Positions 43,378-51,786 of a stretch of DNA of 64,000 bases are shown here, one piece after another. Source of the stretch: Methanolobus zinderi (GTDB lineage: Archaea > Halobacteriota > Methanosarcinia > Methanosarcinales > Methanosarcinaceae); assembly GCF_013388255.1 (NCBI RefSeq), contig NZ_CP058215.1, forward strand, positions 1,984,001 to 2,048,000, in the 5' to 3' direction. A model generated the notes under the pieces. It saw only the letters and a list, made by a program, of their open reading frames with translations. It made no database searches and was not told the DNA's origin. The position numbers and the translations under genes were made by a program. Numbering within the stretch: the first letter of the stretch is position 1; the number at the start of each line of letters is the position of its first letter.

Positions 43378-43983
43378 ATGGCCGAGAATATTGAATCAAA
43401 TCCTTTTGTTGATGTTTCTGTATATCTCTTCTTTGAGGATATTTCAGATAAACAGGGAGTAGAAAGTTTCACCAATTACATGGTAGGACAGGCACAGTCC
43501 CTTGCAAAATCAGTCCCCGAGGAGGAATATGAGACATGGGATGACTTCGCAAGTGCTGTCGTTAGCGGTGAATCCGTATTCTCATCCTTTGAGAGTATAG
43601 AGCAGATCAGCAAATGCGGCTTCGTTACCAATATATGCCCCTTTTCCAAGGCTATCAGGGAATACATAAAGAGAATAGGCAATTTCAATCCTGTACACAT
43701 CGAAGCCACTGACCATTACAACCACACGATCCAGCCATCCGCCGCCCACAGTGCATGTATGATGCATCAGACCTACAGAAGAGAGGTCGCAAAAAGAATA
43801 ACTGTCGGAGGAAAACCACTCCAGTATGCACAGATAGGTGCAAAGGCATACACCGGAGAGATAGCACTTCCACCTGAATCATGGAAGAAGGTACTTCTGG
43901 AGAAAGCAGGCATTTCAGAGACACAGGGATTCATGGAAATGCGAGAGAACAGCTGCCTTTACCTGCTATATGTTGAAGGCTGA
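43378..43983 (+). CDS. Unknown family, member 2 of adjacent paralogous pair
   Basis: 201 residues, a clear paralogue of the preceding protein: ICPFSKAIREYIKRIG, DHYNHTIQPSA, CMMHQTYRREVAKRITV, AKAYTGEIALPPE and SCLYLLYVEG line up in order. Its N-terminal 85 residues differ more (YETWDDFASAVVSGESVF), so the two probably form a heterodimer or bind different ligands. It starts ten bases after member 1, so both are made together. A hairpin terminator follows. Confidence 0.7.
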   Translation: MAENIESNPFVDVSVYLFFEDISDKQGVESFTNYMVGQAQSLAKSVPEEEYETWDDFASAVVSGESVFSSFESIEQISKCGFVTNICPFSKAIREYIKRIGNFNPVHIEATDHYNHTIQPSAAHSACMMHQTYRREVAKRITVGGKPLQYAQIGAKAYTGEIALPPESWKKVLLEKAGISETQGFMEMRENSCLYLLYVEG

Positions 43984-44001
43984 GCATTAAATCCCGAATT
44001 A

Positions 44002-44046
44002 AGGGTCTTCTTCATCTTTGAAGGACCCTGACCTTACTTTTTTTTT
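44002..44046 (+). terminator. Hairpin plus T-run after the paralogous pair
   Basis: AGGGTCTTC and GAAGGACCCT pair with a single bulge around a nine-base loop, followed within ten bases by a run of nine T. This is the clearest plus-strand terminator in the window. Confidence 0.75.
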
Positions 44047-44159
44047 AAATCCACAACAGATCATACCGCCTTTTGATTGGTAAAAAGTGATAGTATACAA
44101 GCCTTTCTATTTGAATGAGGTCAGTTAGCTTTATAAGAGCAAAAGCCAATTAATTCTTA

Positions 44160-45443
44160 ATGAGTCCTCTACTCATTTTCCTTATAGCACTGGCCTTCGT
44201 GCTGGTGCTAACGGCACGGCTGAGGGTTCATCCATTCATTAGCTTGATAGCAGGGTCAGTATTGGTGGGGTTCCTTGCGGGTGAAATCGAAGCCACTCTT
44301 GATACGATAACCGCAGGTATGAGCAGTATATTTGCACAGTATGCGATAATAGTCACCTCAGGTAGCATTATCGGTGTAATACTGCACAAGACCGGTGCCA
44401 CCGCACTCATAGCTGAGGATATAACAAAGATATTCAAAAAACCAATTTTCGCAATCGCATTACTCGGATTTGTGTTTGCGGTGCCCATGATGTGCCTGAT
44501 ACTGGCTTTCATAATTTTTCTGCCGGTAGCCAAGGACCTGAGCGACAAACACGGATTCCCGAAGGGCCTTACAGAAGTAGCCCTGGCCCTGGCAACAATG
44601 GCATCCTTTGGTCTATTGTACCCTTCACCCGGAATCTATGCATTCACCAATGAAATGCAGCTAAGCGCATCACGGGTTCTGATCATTGGTATGTCCATTG
44701 CCATAGTGGTTTTCCTGATGGGATATCTTTATGCCAGCAAATATTACAGTTTCAGCATCAAAGAGGATTGCTGCGACAATATGGTCAGGGAGGAAAAAAG
44801 ACCGGAGATACTTACATACAGGACTGCAAGCTATATTCCGATACTTGTTCCGATTGTACTTATTATGATACGTCTGCTCACCAACATACCCCTGATAGAG
44901 CTTATCGGACATGAAAGTATAGCTCTTTTTGCGGGGGCTATCCTCGCAATGACACTTCCCGCACGTAACTTTGAGTCATCCGATATCAGAGCATGGGTTG
45001 AAAAGGGAATACGAAGGAGCGGACTTGTATTGCTTGATATTTGTGGCGGAGGGGCACTGGGAGCCACCCTTGCAATGGCCGGTGTTGGTGAAGCTCTTGG
45101 AGGTATGCTGCTTGATTCGAACATTCCTGTCCTGTTGATTCCGTTCCTTGTTGCGGCGGCAGTTCAGACCGTGCAGGGTTCCAGGATGGTCACATTGTTC
45201 ATCGCATCCGCACTGGTCATACCGATCATGCCGGAACTGGGATTACCTGCAGAAATAGTACTCTTCTCCATGGCCTCGGGAACCTTCCTGATATCTCACT
45301 TCAACGACCCATACTTCTGGATACTGGCCGACTTTGCGGAGATGGATACTCCTGAAGTATTGAAAACATACACTGTTGGAGGAGCGGTCATGGGAATAAG
45401 CAGTTTCCTGATCACCGCTGTAATCTATACGCTTTTTTATTGA
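44160..45443 (+). CDS. GntP-family permease
   Basis: 427 residues with about eleven or twelve membrane helices. It has the gluconate:H+ symporter family pattern: N-terminal RVHPFISLIAGSVLVGFLAG, GSIIGVILHKTGATALIA, LALATMASFGLLYPSPGIYAF and C-terminal VQGSRMVTLFIASALV with SHFNDPYFWILADF. In bacteria GntP proteins take up gluconate and related hydroxy-acids; in a methanogen the substrate is uncertain. A TATA-like CTTTATAAG lies about 30 bases before the ATG with no ribosome binding site, so the message may be leaderless. Confidence 0.85.
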   Translation: MSPLLIFLIALAFVLVLTARLRVHPFISLIAGSVLVGFLAGEIEATLDTITAGMSSIFAQYAIIVTSGSIIGVILHKTGATALIAEDITKIFKKPIFAIALLGFVFAVPMMCLILAFIIFLPVAKDLSDKHGFPKGLTEVALALATMASFGLLYPSPGIYAFTNEMQLSASRVLIIGMSIAIVVFLMGYLYASKYYSFSIKEDCCDNMVREEKRPEILTYRTASYIPILVPIVLIMIRLLTNIPLIELIGHESIALFAGAILAMTLPARNFESSDIRAWVEKGIRRSGLVLLDICGGGALGATLAMAGVGEALGGMLLDSNIPVLLIPFLVAAAVQTVQGSRMVTLFIASALVIPIMPELGLPAEIVLFSMASGTFLISHFNDPYFWILADFAEMDTPEVLKTYTVGGAVMGISSFLITAVIYTLFY

Positions 45444-45488
45444 TCAGGCAAAAACAATTTTTTTCTGGGGAATCAGTATAAATTTTTT

Positions 45489-45517
45489 AGTAGAAAAATA
45501 TCAGGGCAGGACCCTGA
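45489..45517 (-). terminator. Terminator of the PRC-barrel/hemerythrin gene
   Basis: TCAGGG (45501-45506) and CCCTGA (45512-45517) form a six-pair stem around CAGGA. On the minus strand it is followed by TATTTTTCTACTAAAAAATT, a T-rich tail. It lies 24 bases beyond the stop of the minus-strand gene. Confidence 0.55.
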
Positions 45518-45540
45518 CATATTAAGAACACATATCTGAA

Positions 45541-46497
45541 TCAGATATTTTTACCATGAGTAGAATTATATCTGTCCTTAAAGTCCAGATATTTCTGGCC
45601 GATCTCTTCAGCCCTCTGTTCACTCAGAATATTCTTTGAAGCCGGAAACATCTCCTTTTCTTCCTCTTCAACATGATGCTTTACATTTTCCTTCAGTACC
45701 TTGAGTTTGGGTATCCACATCTCATCCTTTTCATTCATATTATCCAGTTCTGATAGAAGCATCTTTGCAACATGATGTTCCTCATAACCTTCCATGGAGA
45801 TGTCATGAGTGCGTCCTTGCTTCTTCAATACAGGATAGAGTACTTCCTCCTCACCGTTCATATGTGGGTCCAATTCTGCTTTTATCTGCATGAACGTGTC
45901 CCTTGAACCAGTGTTTATCGCTTCATCAAAGAGACCCAGTACTTTGTCGTGTTCGTTCTTAAGAATCTGGTAGATTTCCCGACTCTGTATATCTCCTGTC
46001 CTGATCTCTTCACCCGCAACTGCAGCTTTGGCACCTACCGGGGCGGCTGCCACAGCTTCAGGAGCTTGTTCTCTTGTTTGCTTTGCCTCTTCTCTGGGTC
46101 TCACTTCTTCTCTTTCCTCTCCAATGATTTGTGTTCCCCTGGCAGTACGCTGTTCGTAGCCATAGTGACTATAGATGGTTCTCATGTATTCCTGATGGTC
46201 ACCATGGGTACCAGGCCAGTTATCTTTATCAAATCCCGGAGCATTTTCCAGCTTCTGTTTGTCCACATCCAGAACGAATTCATGTTCGTCGGGCTTTTTC
46301 CTTAAGGCTTCCACCGGAACTCCGAACAATTTGTCCCCTAAGCCAAGAAAACCTCCGAAGGATAATACTACATAGGAAATTGACCCGCTTTCAAGATCTA
46401 TCATTACATCTTTTACGTCTCCAAGGTCTTCACCCTGGTCGTTTACTATTTTATCTCCGTCCATACTGCCAGCTGACAAAATGTTTGGTACAGCCAT
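45541..46497 (-). CDS. PRC-barrel protein with C-terminal hemerythrin-like domain
   Basis: 318 residues. Residues 1-80 are a PRC barrel (GEDLGDVKDVMIDLESGSISYVV, split here; DKLFGVPVEAL). A disordered A/E-rich linker leads to a hemerythrin HHE domain (165-310) with diiron ligands visible: ILKNEHDKV, HMNGEEEVLYP, YEEHHVAKML and HHVEEEEKEMFP. It could bind oxygen, NO or iron, with the PRC barrel docking to a partner. GGGAGTGG precedes the ATG. It is paired head-to-head with a DUF2795 gene, an arrangement repeated 1.4 kb on. Confidence 0.88.
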   Translation of the reverse strand: MAVPNILSAGSMDGDKIVNDQGEDLGDVKDVMIDLESGSISYVVLSFGGFLGLGDKLFGVPVEALRKKPDEHEFVLDVDKQKLENAPGFDKDNWPGTHGDHQEYMRTIYSHYGYEQRTARGTQIIGEEREEVRPREEAKQTREQAPEAVAAAPVGAKAAVAGEEIRTGDIQSREIYQILKNEHDKVLGLFDEAINTGSRDTFMQIKAELDPHMNGEEEVLYPVLKKQGRTHDISMEGYEEHHVAKMLLSELDNMNEKDEMWIPKLKVLKENVKHHVEEEEKEMFPASKNILSEQRAEEIGQKYLDFKDRYNSTHGKNI

Positions 46498-46523
46498 ATA
46501 ACCACTCCCTTTTGATTTTCGAT

Positions 46524-46543
46524 ATGAGGCGCTTTGCCTCCAT
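46524..46543 (-). promoter_or_regulatory. Leader hairpin upstream of PRC-barrel/hemerythrin gene
   Basis: ATGAGGC and GCCTCCAT pair (one bulged base) around GCTTT, 27-46 bases before the start codon and just upstream of the ribosome binding site. The other PRC gene has a hairpin of different sequence at the same distance (47882-47900). Confidence 0.5.
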
Positions 46544-46561
46544 CGGCAAATATCTATTTCG

Positions 46562-46580
46562 AGCTTATTTAAGTATTACG
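46562..46580 (-). promoter_or_regulatory. Promoter element shared by both PRC genes, copy 1
   Basis: AGCTTATTTAAGTATTACG is identical to 47923-47941. On the minus strand it reads CGTAATACTTAAATAAGCT with a TATA box (CTTAAATAAG). It lies 65 bases from the start codon, against 69 for the other copy. Confidence 0.65.
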
Positions 46581-46882
46581 AAACTCAGGTGGTGTATAGC
46601 GTTTTTTAAAATTCAATTAAATAATACAACTAAAGTAGGATCTGAGAAATATTGTCGGGAAAAAGTCATGTTTAAGGCAGATTTTATACCTGAAATTTCA
46701 TTCAAAGCAAAAGTTTCCAGAAACATAGAACTTAAAAAGCATATAAATGCTTTATTTTAGAAATTGATTTTCAATGGCAAGAGAAGTATTTTTTGTACAA
46801 ATTATTATAAGAGTATTTATTTATATCAGAGAATATAACAGTGAACCGGGTTTAATCCAATTAGTGAGTGGGAGGTGACATA

Positions 46883-47071
46883 TTGAAATCCAATGCTGCT
46901 GAAGTACAGAAAGCACTTTCAGGTATAAACTACCCTAAACAAAAGAAGGAAGTTCTGGATTATGCCAAAGACCACGGTGCTTCGCAGGACGTAATGGACG
47001 ACCTGGGAAAAATACCGGATAAGAGGTATGAGACTGCTTCAGATTTAAGCAGTGAGTTCTCAGGCAGATGA
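46883..47071 (+). CDS. DUF2795 family small protein, copy 1
   Basis: 62 residues. The frame begins at GTG 46868, but that lies in the ribosome binding site GGGAGGTGA; TTG 46883, five bases on, is the start, matching the second copy. The protein reads like DUF2795 (AAEVQKALSGINYPKQKKEVLDYAKDHGA, shown here in part: residues about 4-30), a helical family with a helix-hairpin of N-glycosylase/winged type often found beside PRC-barrel proteins. Function unknown. Confidence 0.75.
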   Translation: MKSNAAEVQKALSGINYPKQKKEVLDYAKDHGASQDVMDDLGKIPDKRYETASDLSSEFSGR

Positions 47072-47129
47072 GAATTACAGACCATAGCCAGTGAACAATC
47101 AGAACAAGTTCAATGGACACCTTAGATAG

Positions 47130-47167
47130 AAGCCGATCGGGCCATACGGAACTACCTGATCGGCTTT
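47130..47167 (+). terminator. Hairpin after DUF2795 copy 1
   Basis: AAGCCGATCGGG and CCTGATCGGCTTT pair with a single mismatch over eleven or twelve positions around a 13-base loop. There is no strong T-run after it. It lies between the plus-strand DUF2795 gene and the convergent PRC gene and could end either transcript. Confidence 0.5.
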
Positions 47168-47317
47168 ATAAAATATTCTAAACCTAATAGAACAGCATCT
47201 ATATCCAGACAAAGCTAAAATCGAATATTAATGAAAATATTAAAAGATAAAAAAGAACATAGCAGGAGTTACTAACTCCCTATACATCTCCAGTTGACCT
47301 TTCTACATATTCGGCCA

Positions 47318-47854
47318 TTATTCAGATTTTCTTTTGGATCCTTTTAATGTTCTTCCTTCTTCCTTTATGCCACCAAGACCTTCGAGGGTCTTTCCTTCTT
47401 CCTTTATGCCACCCATCTCCTCGATCGTACGGCCACTTGGCTGTTCAAGTGAGCGGTCCCATGTCCTTTCGCTCTCACCTAGTATCTCAGTTGACTGATA
47501 CGGACATTCATATCCATAGTAACCATAGATACACGCTGCGTAGTCCATTTGTGCCTCACCGGAAATACCGGGCCATTTATCCTTGTCAAAACCCGGAGCA
47601 TCCTTTAGTCTTTCCTTTTCGACATTCAGGACGAAAACGTCCTCACCGGGTTTCTTCTTTAAAGCTTCGATGGGTACACCGAAAAGCTTGTTTGCAACGC
47701 CCATAAAACCACCGAAGGATATCACGACATAAGCGATTGAATCGTTAGTCACATCAAGTACGACATCCTTTATCTTACCAAGTTCTTCACCTTTTGAATT
47801 TATGACTTTGTCTCCTTCTAAGTTACTGGCTGAAAATATTTCTGGCATAGCCAT
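47318..47854 (-). CDS. PRC-barrel protein with 13-residue C-terminal repeats
   Basis: 178 residues from ATG 47854, chosen over GTG 47863 because the start MAMPEIFSAS then matches MAVPNILSAG of the paralogue and GGGAGTGAT lies before it. The PRC barrel covers 1-80 and is close to that of the gene at 45541. Instead of a hemerythrin domain, the tail has a C-P pair (YECPYQS) and two and a half 13-residue repeats (GGIKEEGKTLEGL, GGIKEEGRTLKGS). The repeats share 22 identical bases at 47353-47374 and 47392-47413. It pairs head-to-head with DUF2795 copy 2. Confidence 0.82.
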   Translation of the reverse strand: MAMPEIFSASNLEGDKVINSKGEELGKIKDVVLDVTNDSIAYVVISFGGFMGVANKLFGVPIEALKKKPGEDVFVLNVEKERLKDAPGFDKDKWPGISGEAQMDYAACIYGYYGYECPYQSTEILGESERTWDRSLEQPSGRTIEEMGGIKEEGKTLEGLGGIKEEGRTLKGSKRKSE

Positions 47855-47881
47855 AGTTATCACTCCCTTTTAGTTACAAAT

Positions 47882-47900
47882 AAGGCAATCTGTTTGCCTT
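47882..47900 (-). promoter_or_regulatory. Leader hairpin upstream of second PRC gene
   Basis: AAGGCAA and TTGCCTT pair perfectly around TCTGT, 28-46 bases before the start codon. Same position but different sequence from the hairpin at 46524-46543, as if the structure is conserved. Confidence 0.5.
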
Positions 47901-47922
47901 CCCCTAATTTATATGAGGTGTC

Positions 47923-47941
47923 AGCTTATTTAAGTATTACG
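47923..47941 (-). promoter_or_regulatory. Promoter element shared by both PRC genes, copy 2
   Basis: Exact 19-base match to 46562-46580, with the TATA box CTTAAATAAG on the minus strand. On the other side, GTATTTATATATA (48059-48071) is the TATA box of the divergent DUF2795 gene. The intergenic region 47855-48126 holds nothing else I recognise. Confidence 0.65.
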
Positions 47942-48126
47942 GATGTTAAATAAATTATAATGTGAAGGTACAAATTTAACTAACAGTATCACTTACACGT
48001 ATAAATGCTATCAAGCGGGTTTATAGGTACATAAATTCCAGATGTAGATGTTTTTCTAGTATTTATATATACTATCGGTCGAATATTACTCATGAGTAGT
48101 TACTAAACCTTATGGGGAGTGAAAAT

Positions 48127-48396
48127 ATGAGAAGCAATGCAGCCGCCGTACAGGAAGCACTGGAAGGAATGGAATATCCGAAGAATAAAAGAGATATTCT
48201 TGACTTTGCCAGAAAACATCATGCTTCCGAGAACATAATCTCTGATCTGCAGGATATTCCTGATAAAAAGTATGACAGTACATCAGACATCAGGAGAGCC
48301 CTTGGTGAAAAAGGAATGACTGAGGACATGCAGAAGAGAATCGATGAAGATGTCGAAAAGATTGACAGAGATATTAACAGATGGAAAGAACAGTAA
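48127..48396 (+). CDS. DUF2795 family small protein, copy 2
   Basis: 89 residues. ATG 48127 is preferred over ATG 48112, which lies in the ribosome binding site GGGGAGTGA. The first 60 residues match copy 1 (AAVQEALEGMEYPKNKRDIL, then IPDKKYDSTSDI). It has an extra charged C-terminal helix (MTEDMQKRIDEDVEKIDRD). Together with the PRC gene at 47318 it repeats the arrangement at 45541-47071. Confidence 0.78.
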   Translation: MRSNAAAVQEALEGMEYPKNKRDILDFARKHHASENIISDLQDIPDKKYDSTSDIRRALGEKGMTEDMQKRIDEDVEKIDRDINRWKEQ

Positions 48397-48439
48397 TCTG
48401 AAACAATAATTTAAGACCGGAAGGCGTGCGGTAGCACTT

Positions 48440-48483
48440 AAGATTTCAAAAAAGAATAAAGAAAGAATCGGTAAGACCGATTC
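48440..48483 (-). terminator. Terminator of the fpo operon
   Basis: GAATCGGT (48465-48472) and ACCGATTC (48476-48483) form a perfect eight-pair stem around AAG. On the minus strand it is followed by TTTCTTTATTCTTTTTTG. It starts three bases beyond the fpoO stop codon. Confidence 0.8.
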
Positions 48484-48485
48484 AT

Positions 48486-48848
48486 TCAATGGTGCTCGTG
48501 CTCGCTTTCGGATTTCTCCTTTTCCCATTCATCAGATGCCTTGTCTACTGAGTCAAGACACCTTTTGCAGAGCCTGACAGTATCCTCATCCGCACCTTTG
48601 GAGAAGGATGGCCTGCTGATAAGTACAGGATGGAGACGTTCTATTCCACCACAAAGATCACATTTTCCTGCAATTCCACAGGAAGGAGATTCTTCCTGCT
48701 TATCGTGTGATTCCTTTGCAGCATTCAGGCAGTCCTCGCAAAGTCCCTGCCACATTCCATGTGGATAGGAGTGGGCGAACCTTGGCTTGAATACCTGAAC
48801 CGGTACGACTGTGGGAATAGCAACTCCGCATAGATCACAATCTGCCAT
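48486..48848 (-). CDS. fpoO: F420H2 dehydrogenase subunit FpoO
   Basis: 120 residues, last gene of the operon. Four CxxC pairs are visible (Cys4/7, 37/40, 63/66 and about 93/96) plus Cys57. The first and third (CDLCG) are alike, so the protein looks like an internal duplication. FpoO is specific to Methanosarcinales complexes; an iron-sulfur or zinc site is expected, and its role in electron transfer is not settled. The tail is His/Glu-rich. One base separates it from fpoN. Confidence 0.88.
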   Translation of the reverse strand: MADCDLCGVAIPTVVPVQVFKPRFAHSYPHGMWQGLCEDCLNAAKESHDKQEESPSCGIAGKCDLCGGIERLHPVLISRPSFSKGADEDTVRLCKRCLDSVDKASDEWEKEKSESEHEHH

Positions 48849-48849
48849 C

Positions 48850-50301
48850 TTAGATACCTCCCGGGATCAATACCTTTGCTGCTTCCATTGCCCAGTAGCT
48901 GAAAGGCTCGGGCCAGAAACCAATCGCAAGGACACCGATCACAGCTATGACAAGAGCGATGGTGTATGGAAGTGGTTCTGATACCTTATCTGCATCTGTT
49001 GGCAGGAAGTACATGTATTTCACGATCTTGGCGTAGTAGTACAGTGACAGTGCACTGTTAAGTATGGCAATCACAGCAAGCCAGACAAATCCTGCCTGGA
49101 TTGTGGATGAGAACAGTACGAACTTACTCGTGAAACCTGCTGTAAGAGGTATACCGGCCAGAGCGAATACGAAGATCGTCATTGAGAGTGCTGTTATCGG
49201 CATCCTCCTTCCAAGACCCCTGAAGTTATCAAGATGGTCAGGATCCTCTGTATCCTTGTTCTCTGAGAGTACCATGTATACCACTGCTGCGGTTGCAATG
49301 AAAGCTCCTGCCTTCATGAAGCCATGTGACAGTGCGTAGAGTATACCACCGCTAAGTGCCAATGGTGTAAGTACTACAAATGCCATTGAGATGTAACCTG
49401 CCTGTGCAAGGGATGAATATGCTAGCATCCTCTTGACACTGGTCTGGGTTACTGCAACCACGTTACCATAGGTCATTGTGACGACCGCCAGTATAGCGAA
49501 CACTGTCTGCCATTCGACCTGCAGTGCGATCAGGGCTACGATAAATACCTTGAAAGCTGCCACAATTCCCATCTTCTTGGAACCTGCCGCAAGCAGGGAT
49601 GAGACCACTGATGGTGAACCCTGGTATGTGTCAGGAGCCCACATGTGGAATGGTACAAGAGCGATCTTGAAACCGAATCCTGCTATCAGAAGGATCACAG
49701 CAACGATTCCTATAGGATTTGTTACAAGACCTGCGGCATTTTCTGCAATGGCAGGAATGTTAGTGGTACCTGTCATTCCGTAAATGAAACTGATACCAAA
49801 GAGCAACAGGGCCGCTGAAAGGGAACCTATCATGAAGTACTTCATGGAGGCTTCCAGTGACTTCTGGTTCGTCTTCTCAAATCCGGCAAGGGCATAGGTT
49901 GCCAGACTTGCAAGCTCGAAAGCCACAAAGAGTACCATAAGGTCGTTTGCAGATGCTACGAACATCATACCGATGGTCGCGAATAGTCCGAGGGAGAAGA
50001 ACTCCTCGGCATTCTTGTTGCCTTCCATGTATTTGATGGATGCGATCGTAAACAACAATGCAACCACGAGGAAGACTATCTTGAAGAACTGGGACAGCGC
50101 ATCGATCGACAATGTATCATTGAACATCATCGCCTCGGTTCCAAGGCTTGTGACCGTCAGGGCCAATGCAGCAAGGACACCGATACTTGCGATGAATCCC
50201 AATATCTTTTTTGAGCCAACTGGTAGGAAAAGGCCTATGAGCAATACAGCAAGGCCTGTTACTGCGAGAGTGAGCTCAGGAGCTAATAACATCAGATCCA
50301 T
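48850..50301 (-). CDS. fpoN: F420H2 dehydrogenase subunit FpoN
   Basis: 483 residues, about 14 membrane helices, homologous to NuoN and Mrp-type antiporters. The antiporter core motifs are LVPFHMWAPDTYQGSP and RMLAYSSLAQAGY, with Lys/Glu in the helices. One of three proton-pumping subunits (with L and M) in the complex that oxidises F420H2 and reduces methanophenazine in the membrane. Three bases separate it from fpoM. Confidence 0.95.
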   Translation of the reverse strand: MDLMLLAPELTLAVTGLAVLLIGLFLPVGSKKILGFIASIGVLAALALTVTSLGTEAMMFNDTLSIDALSQFFKIVFLVVALLFTIASIKYMEGNKNAEEFFSLGLFATIGMMFVASANDLMVLFVAFELASLATYALAGFEKTNQKSLEASMKYFMIGSLSAALLLFGISFIYGMTGTTNIPAIAENAAGLVTNPIGIVAVILLIAGFGFKIALVPFHMWAPDTYQGSPSVVSSLLAAGSKKMGIVAAFKVFIVALIALQVEWQTVFAILAVVTMTYGNVVAVTQTSVKRMLAYSSLAQAGYISMAFVVLTPLALSGGILYALSHGFMKAGAFIATAAVVYMVLSENKDTEDPDHLDNFRGLGRRMPITALSMTIFVFALAGIPLTAGFTSKFVLFSSTIQAGFVWLAVIAILNSALSLYYYAKIVKYMYFLPTDADKVSEPLPYTIALVIAVIGVLAIGFWPEPFSYWAMEAAKVLIPGGI

Positions 50302-50304
50302 GAT

Positions 50305-51786
50305 TCACACCCCCATTGCAGCCATAAGGCTGATTATGTTTTCTGAATTTGTCAACATCATATCAAGCACCGGGCTTGGATTAAGTCCGAAGTACAGTAT
50401 GAGCATTGCAATGAGTCCCATGGACAATGTCTGATAACTGTTTATGTCGACGATTGTGCCGAGTTTTTCATTGAATACACCGAACATTGCTCTCTGAAGA
50501 GCCCACAGGTGGTATGCTGCTGTTATAACGATTGCAAGCAGTGCGATCATCACATATACCGGCAGGTTCACGAATGTTCCTGAAAGGACGGACACCTCGG
50601 CAACAAAACCGGTAAGTCCCGGAAGTCCGAGGGAAGCCATGAAGGTCAGCACCATTATCACTGCCAGCTTTGGCATCTTCTGTGCAAGTCCTCCAAGGTC
50701 ATTGATAATCCTGGTTCCTGTGGCAGCGTTGATCACGCCACTGGCCATGAACATAACACTCATGATAAGTCCGTGTGAGAACTGCTGGAACATTGCACCG
50801 GATACTGAAAGAGATACCAGACCGGCTGCACCCAGGGTTACGTATCCCATGTGACTTACACTGGAGTATACTATCATTCTCTTAAGGTCCCTCTGTGAGA
50901 GAGCGACGAATGCACCGTAGATTATGCTTACCGCACCAAGGGCCGCAAGTATTGTGATCATCAGATCAGGTGATGCTGTGAACGGAAGCAGTGGAAGCAT
51001 TATCTTGAAGATACCGTATCCACCGATCTTGAGCATCACAAAAAGCACACTACCGGCAGTAGGTGCCTCGGTATATGCATCAGGCTGCCATGAATGGAAC
51101 GGAACCACAGGCAGCTTCACGATGAAACCGAACAGCAGTGCAAGGAATATCAAATCCTTCATCAGACCGGATTCGATGAACTGGAACTGGGAAAGCAGAT
51201 ACGGGATGTCCAGGTTTGGTACACCTGTGGCGTCCCAGGCTGCGAAATACAGTCCGAATATACCCAGCAGCATCACAAGAGATGCAACATGGGTGTAGAT
51301 GAAGAACTTGATTGATGCGTGGTGTTTGTTGGGACCTCCCCATATGCTCACCATGAAGAAGAGCGGTATGAGAGTAAGTTCCCAGAATATGTAGAACAGG
51401 AAGAAGTCCAGTGCTGCAAATACACCGATAGCTGCACCCTCTGTTGCCAGAATGAGTGCATAGAACTTATTTGGAGCCTTCCTGTCGTCATTCCATGTGT
51501 AGAGGATAAGGAACGGTAGCACGATAGCATTGAGAAGTATCAATGGCATTGCAATTCCGTCCACACCAAGATGATAGGTTATTCCCAGGGATGGAACCCA
51601 CTGGTACATTTCCTCAAATTGGTTAGTCGCTATTGTACTGTCAAAGTTGAAGTACATATACAATGTGAGTATCAGTACTGCAACTGTTGCTACAAGGGCC
51701 ATTCCCCTTGCCTGTTCTTTTGTTTTTGTAAGTAGTGTAAGTGCTGCAAATATCAGAGGTATCAGCACGATTAAAGATAATATCAT
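50305..51786 (-). CDS. fpoM: F420H2 dehydrogenase subunit FpoM
   Basis: 493 residues, about 14 helices, homologous to NuoM. Core motifs are YIFWELTLIPLFFM (key Glu), VPFHSWQPDAYTEAP and KRMIVYSSVSHMGYV. Proton-translocating antiporter-like subunit. Its first base overlaps the last base of the fpoL frame, so translation is coupled. Confidence 0.96.
   Translation of the reverse strand: MILSLIVLIPLIFAALTLLTKTKEQARGMALVATVAVLILTLYMYFNFDSTIATNQFEEMYQWVPSLGITYHLGVDGIAMPLILLNAIVLPFLILYTWNDDRKAPNKFYALILATEGAAIGVFAALDFFLFYIFWELTLIPLFFMVSIWGGPNKHHASIKFFIYTHVASLVMLLGIFGLYFAAWDATGVPNLDIPYLLSQFQFIESGLMKDLIFLALLFGFIVKLPVVPFHSWQPDAYTEAPTAGSVLFVMLKIGGYGIFKIMLPLLPFTASPDLMITILAALGAVSIIYGAFVALSQRDLKRMIVYSSVSHMGYVTLGAAGLVSLSVSGAMFQQFSHGLIMSVMFMASGVINAATGTRIINDLGGLAQKMPKLAVIMVLTFMASLGLPGLTGFVAEVSVLSGTFVNLPVYVMIALLAIVITAAYHLWALQRAMFGVFNEKLGTIVDINSYQTLSMGLIAMLILYFGLNPSPVLDMMLTNSENIISLMAAMGV

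Larger units (their letters stand above)
46498..46882. other. Divergent promoter region of the first PRC/DUF2795 pair
   Basis: 385 bases holding the promoters of both genes. For the minus strand: a TATA-containing 19-bp element (46562-46580) and leader hairpin (46524-46543). For the plus strand: GTATTTATTTATATC near 46813-46827 as the TATA box. The AT-rich middle shows nothing else. Confidence 0.55.

Noticed and set aside
46131-46760. Plus-strand frame of 209 residues
   Set aside because: It is the antisense shadow of the PRC-barrel/hemerythrin gene and runs through its promoter.
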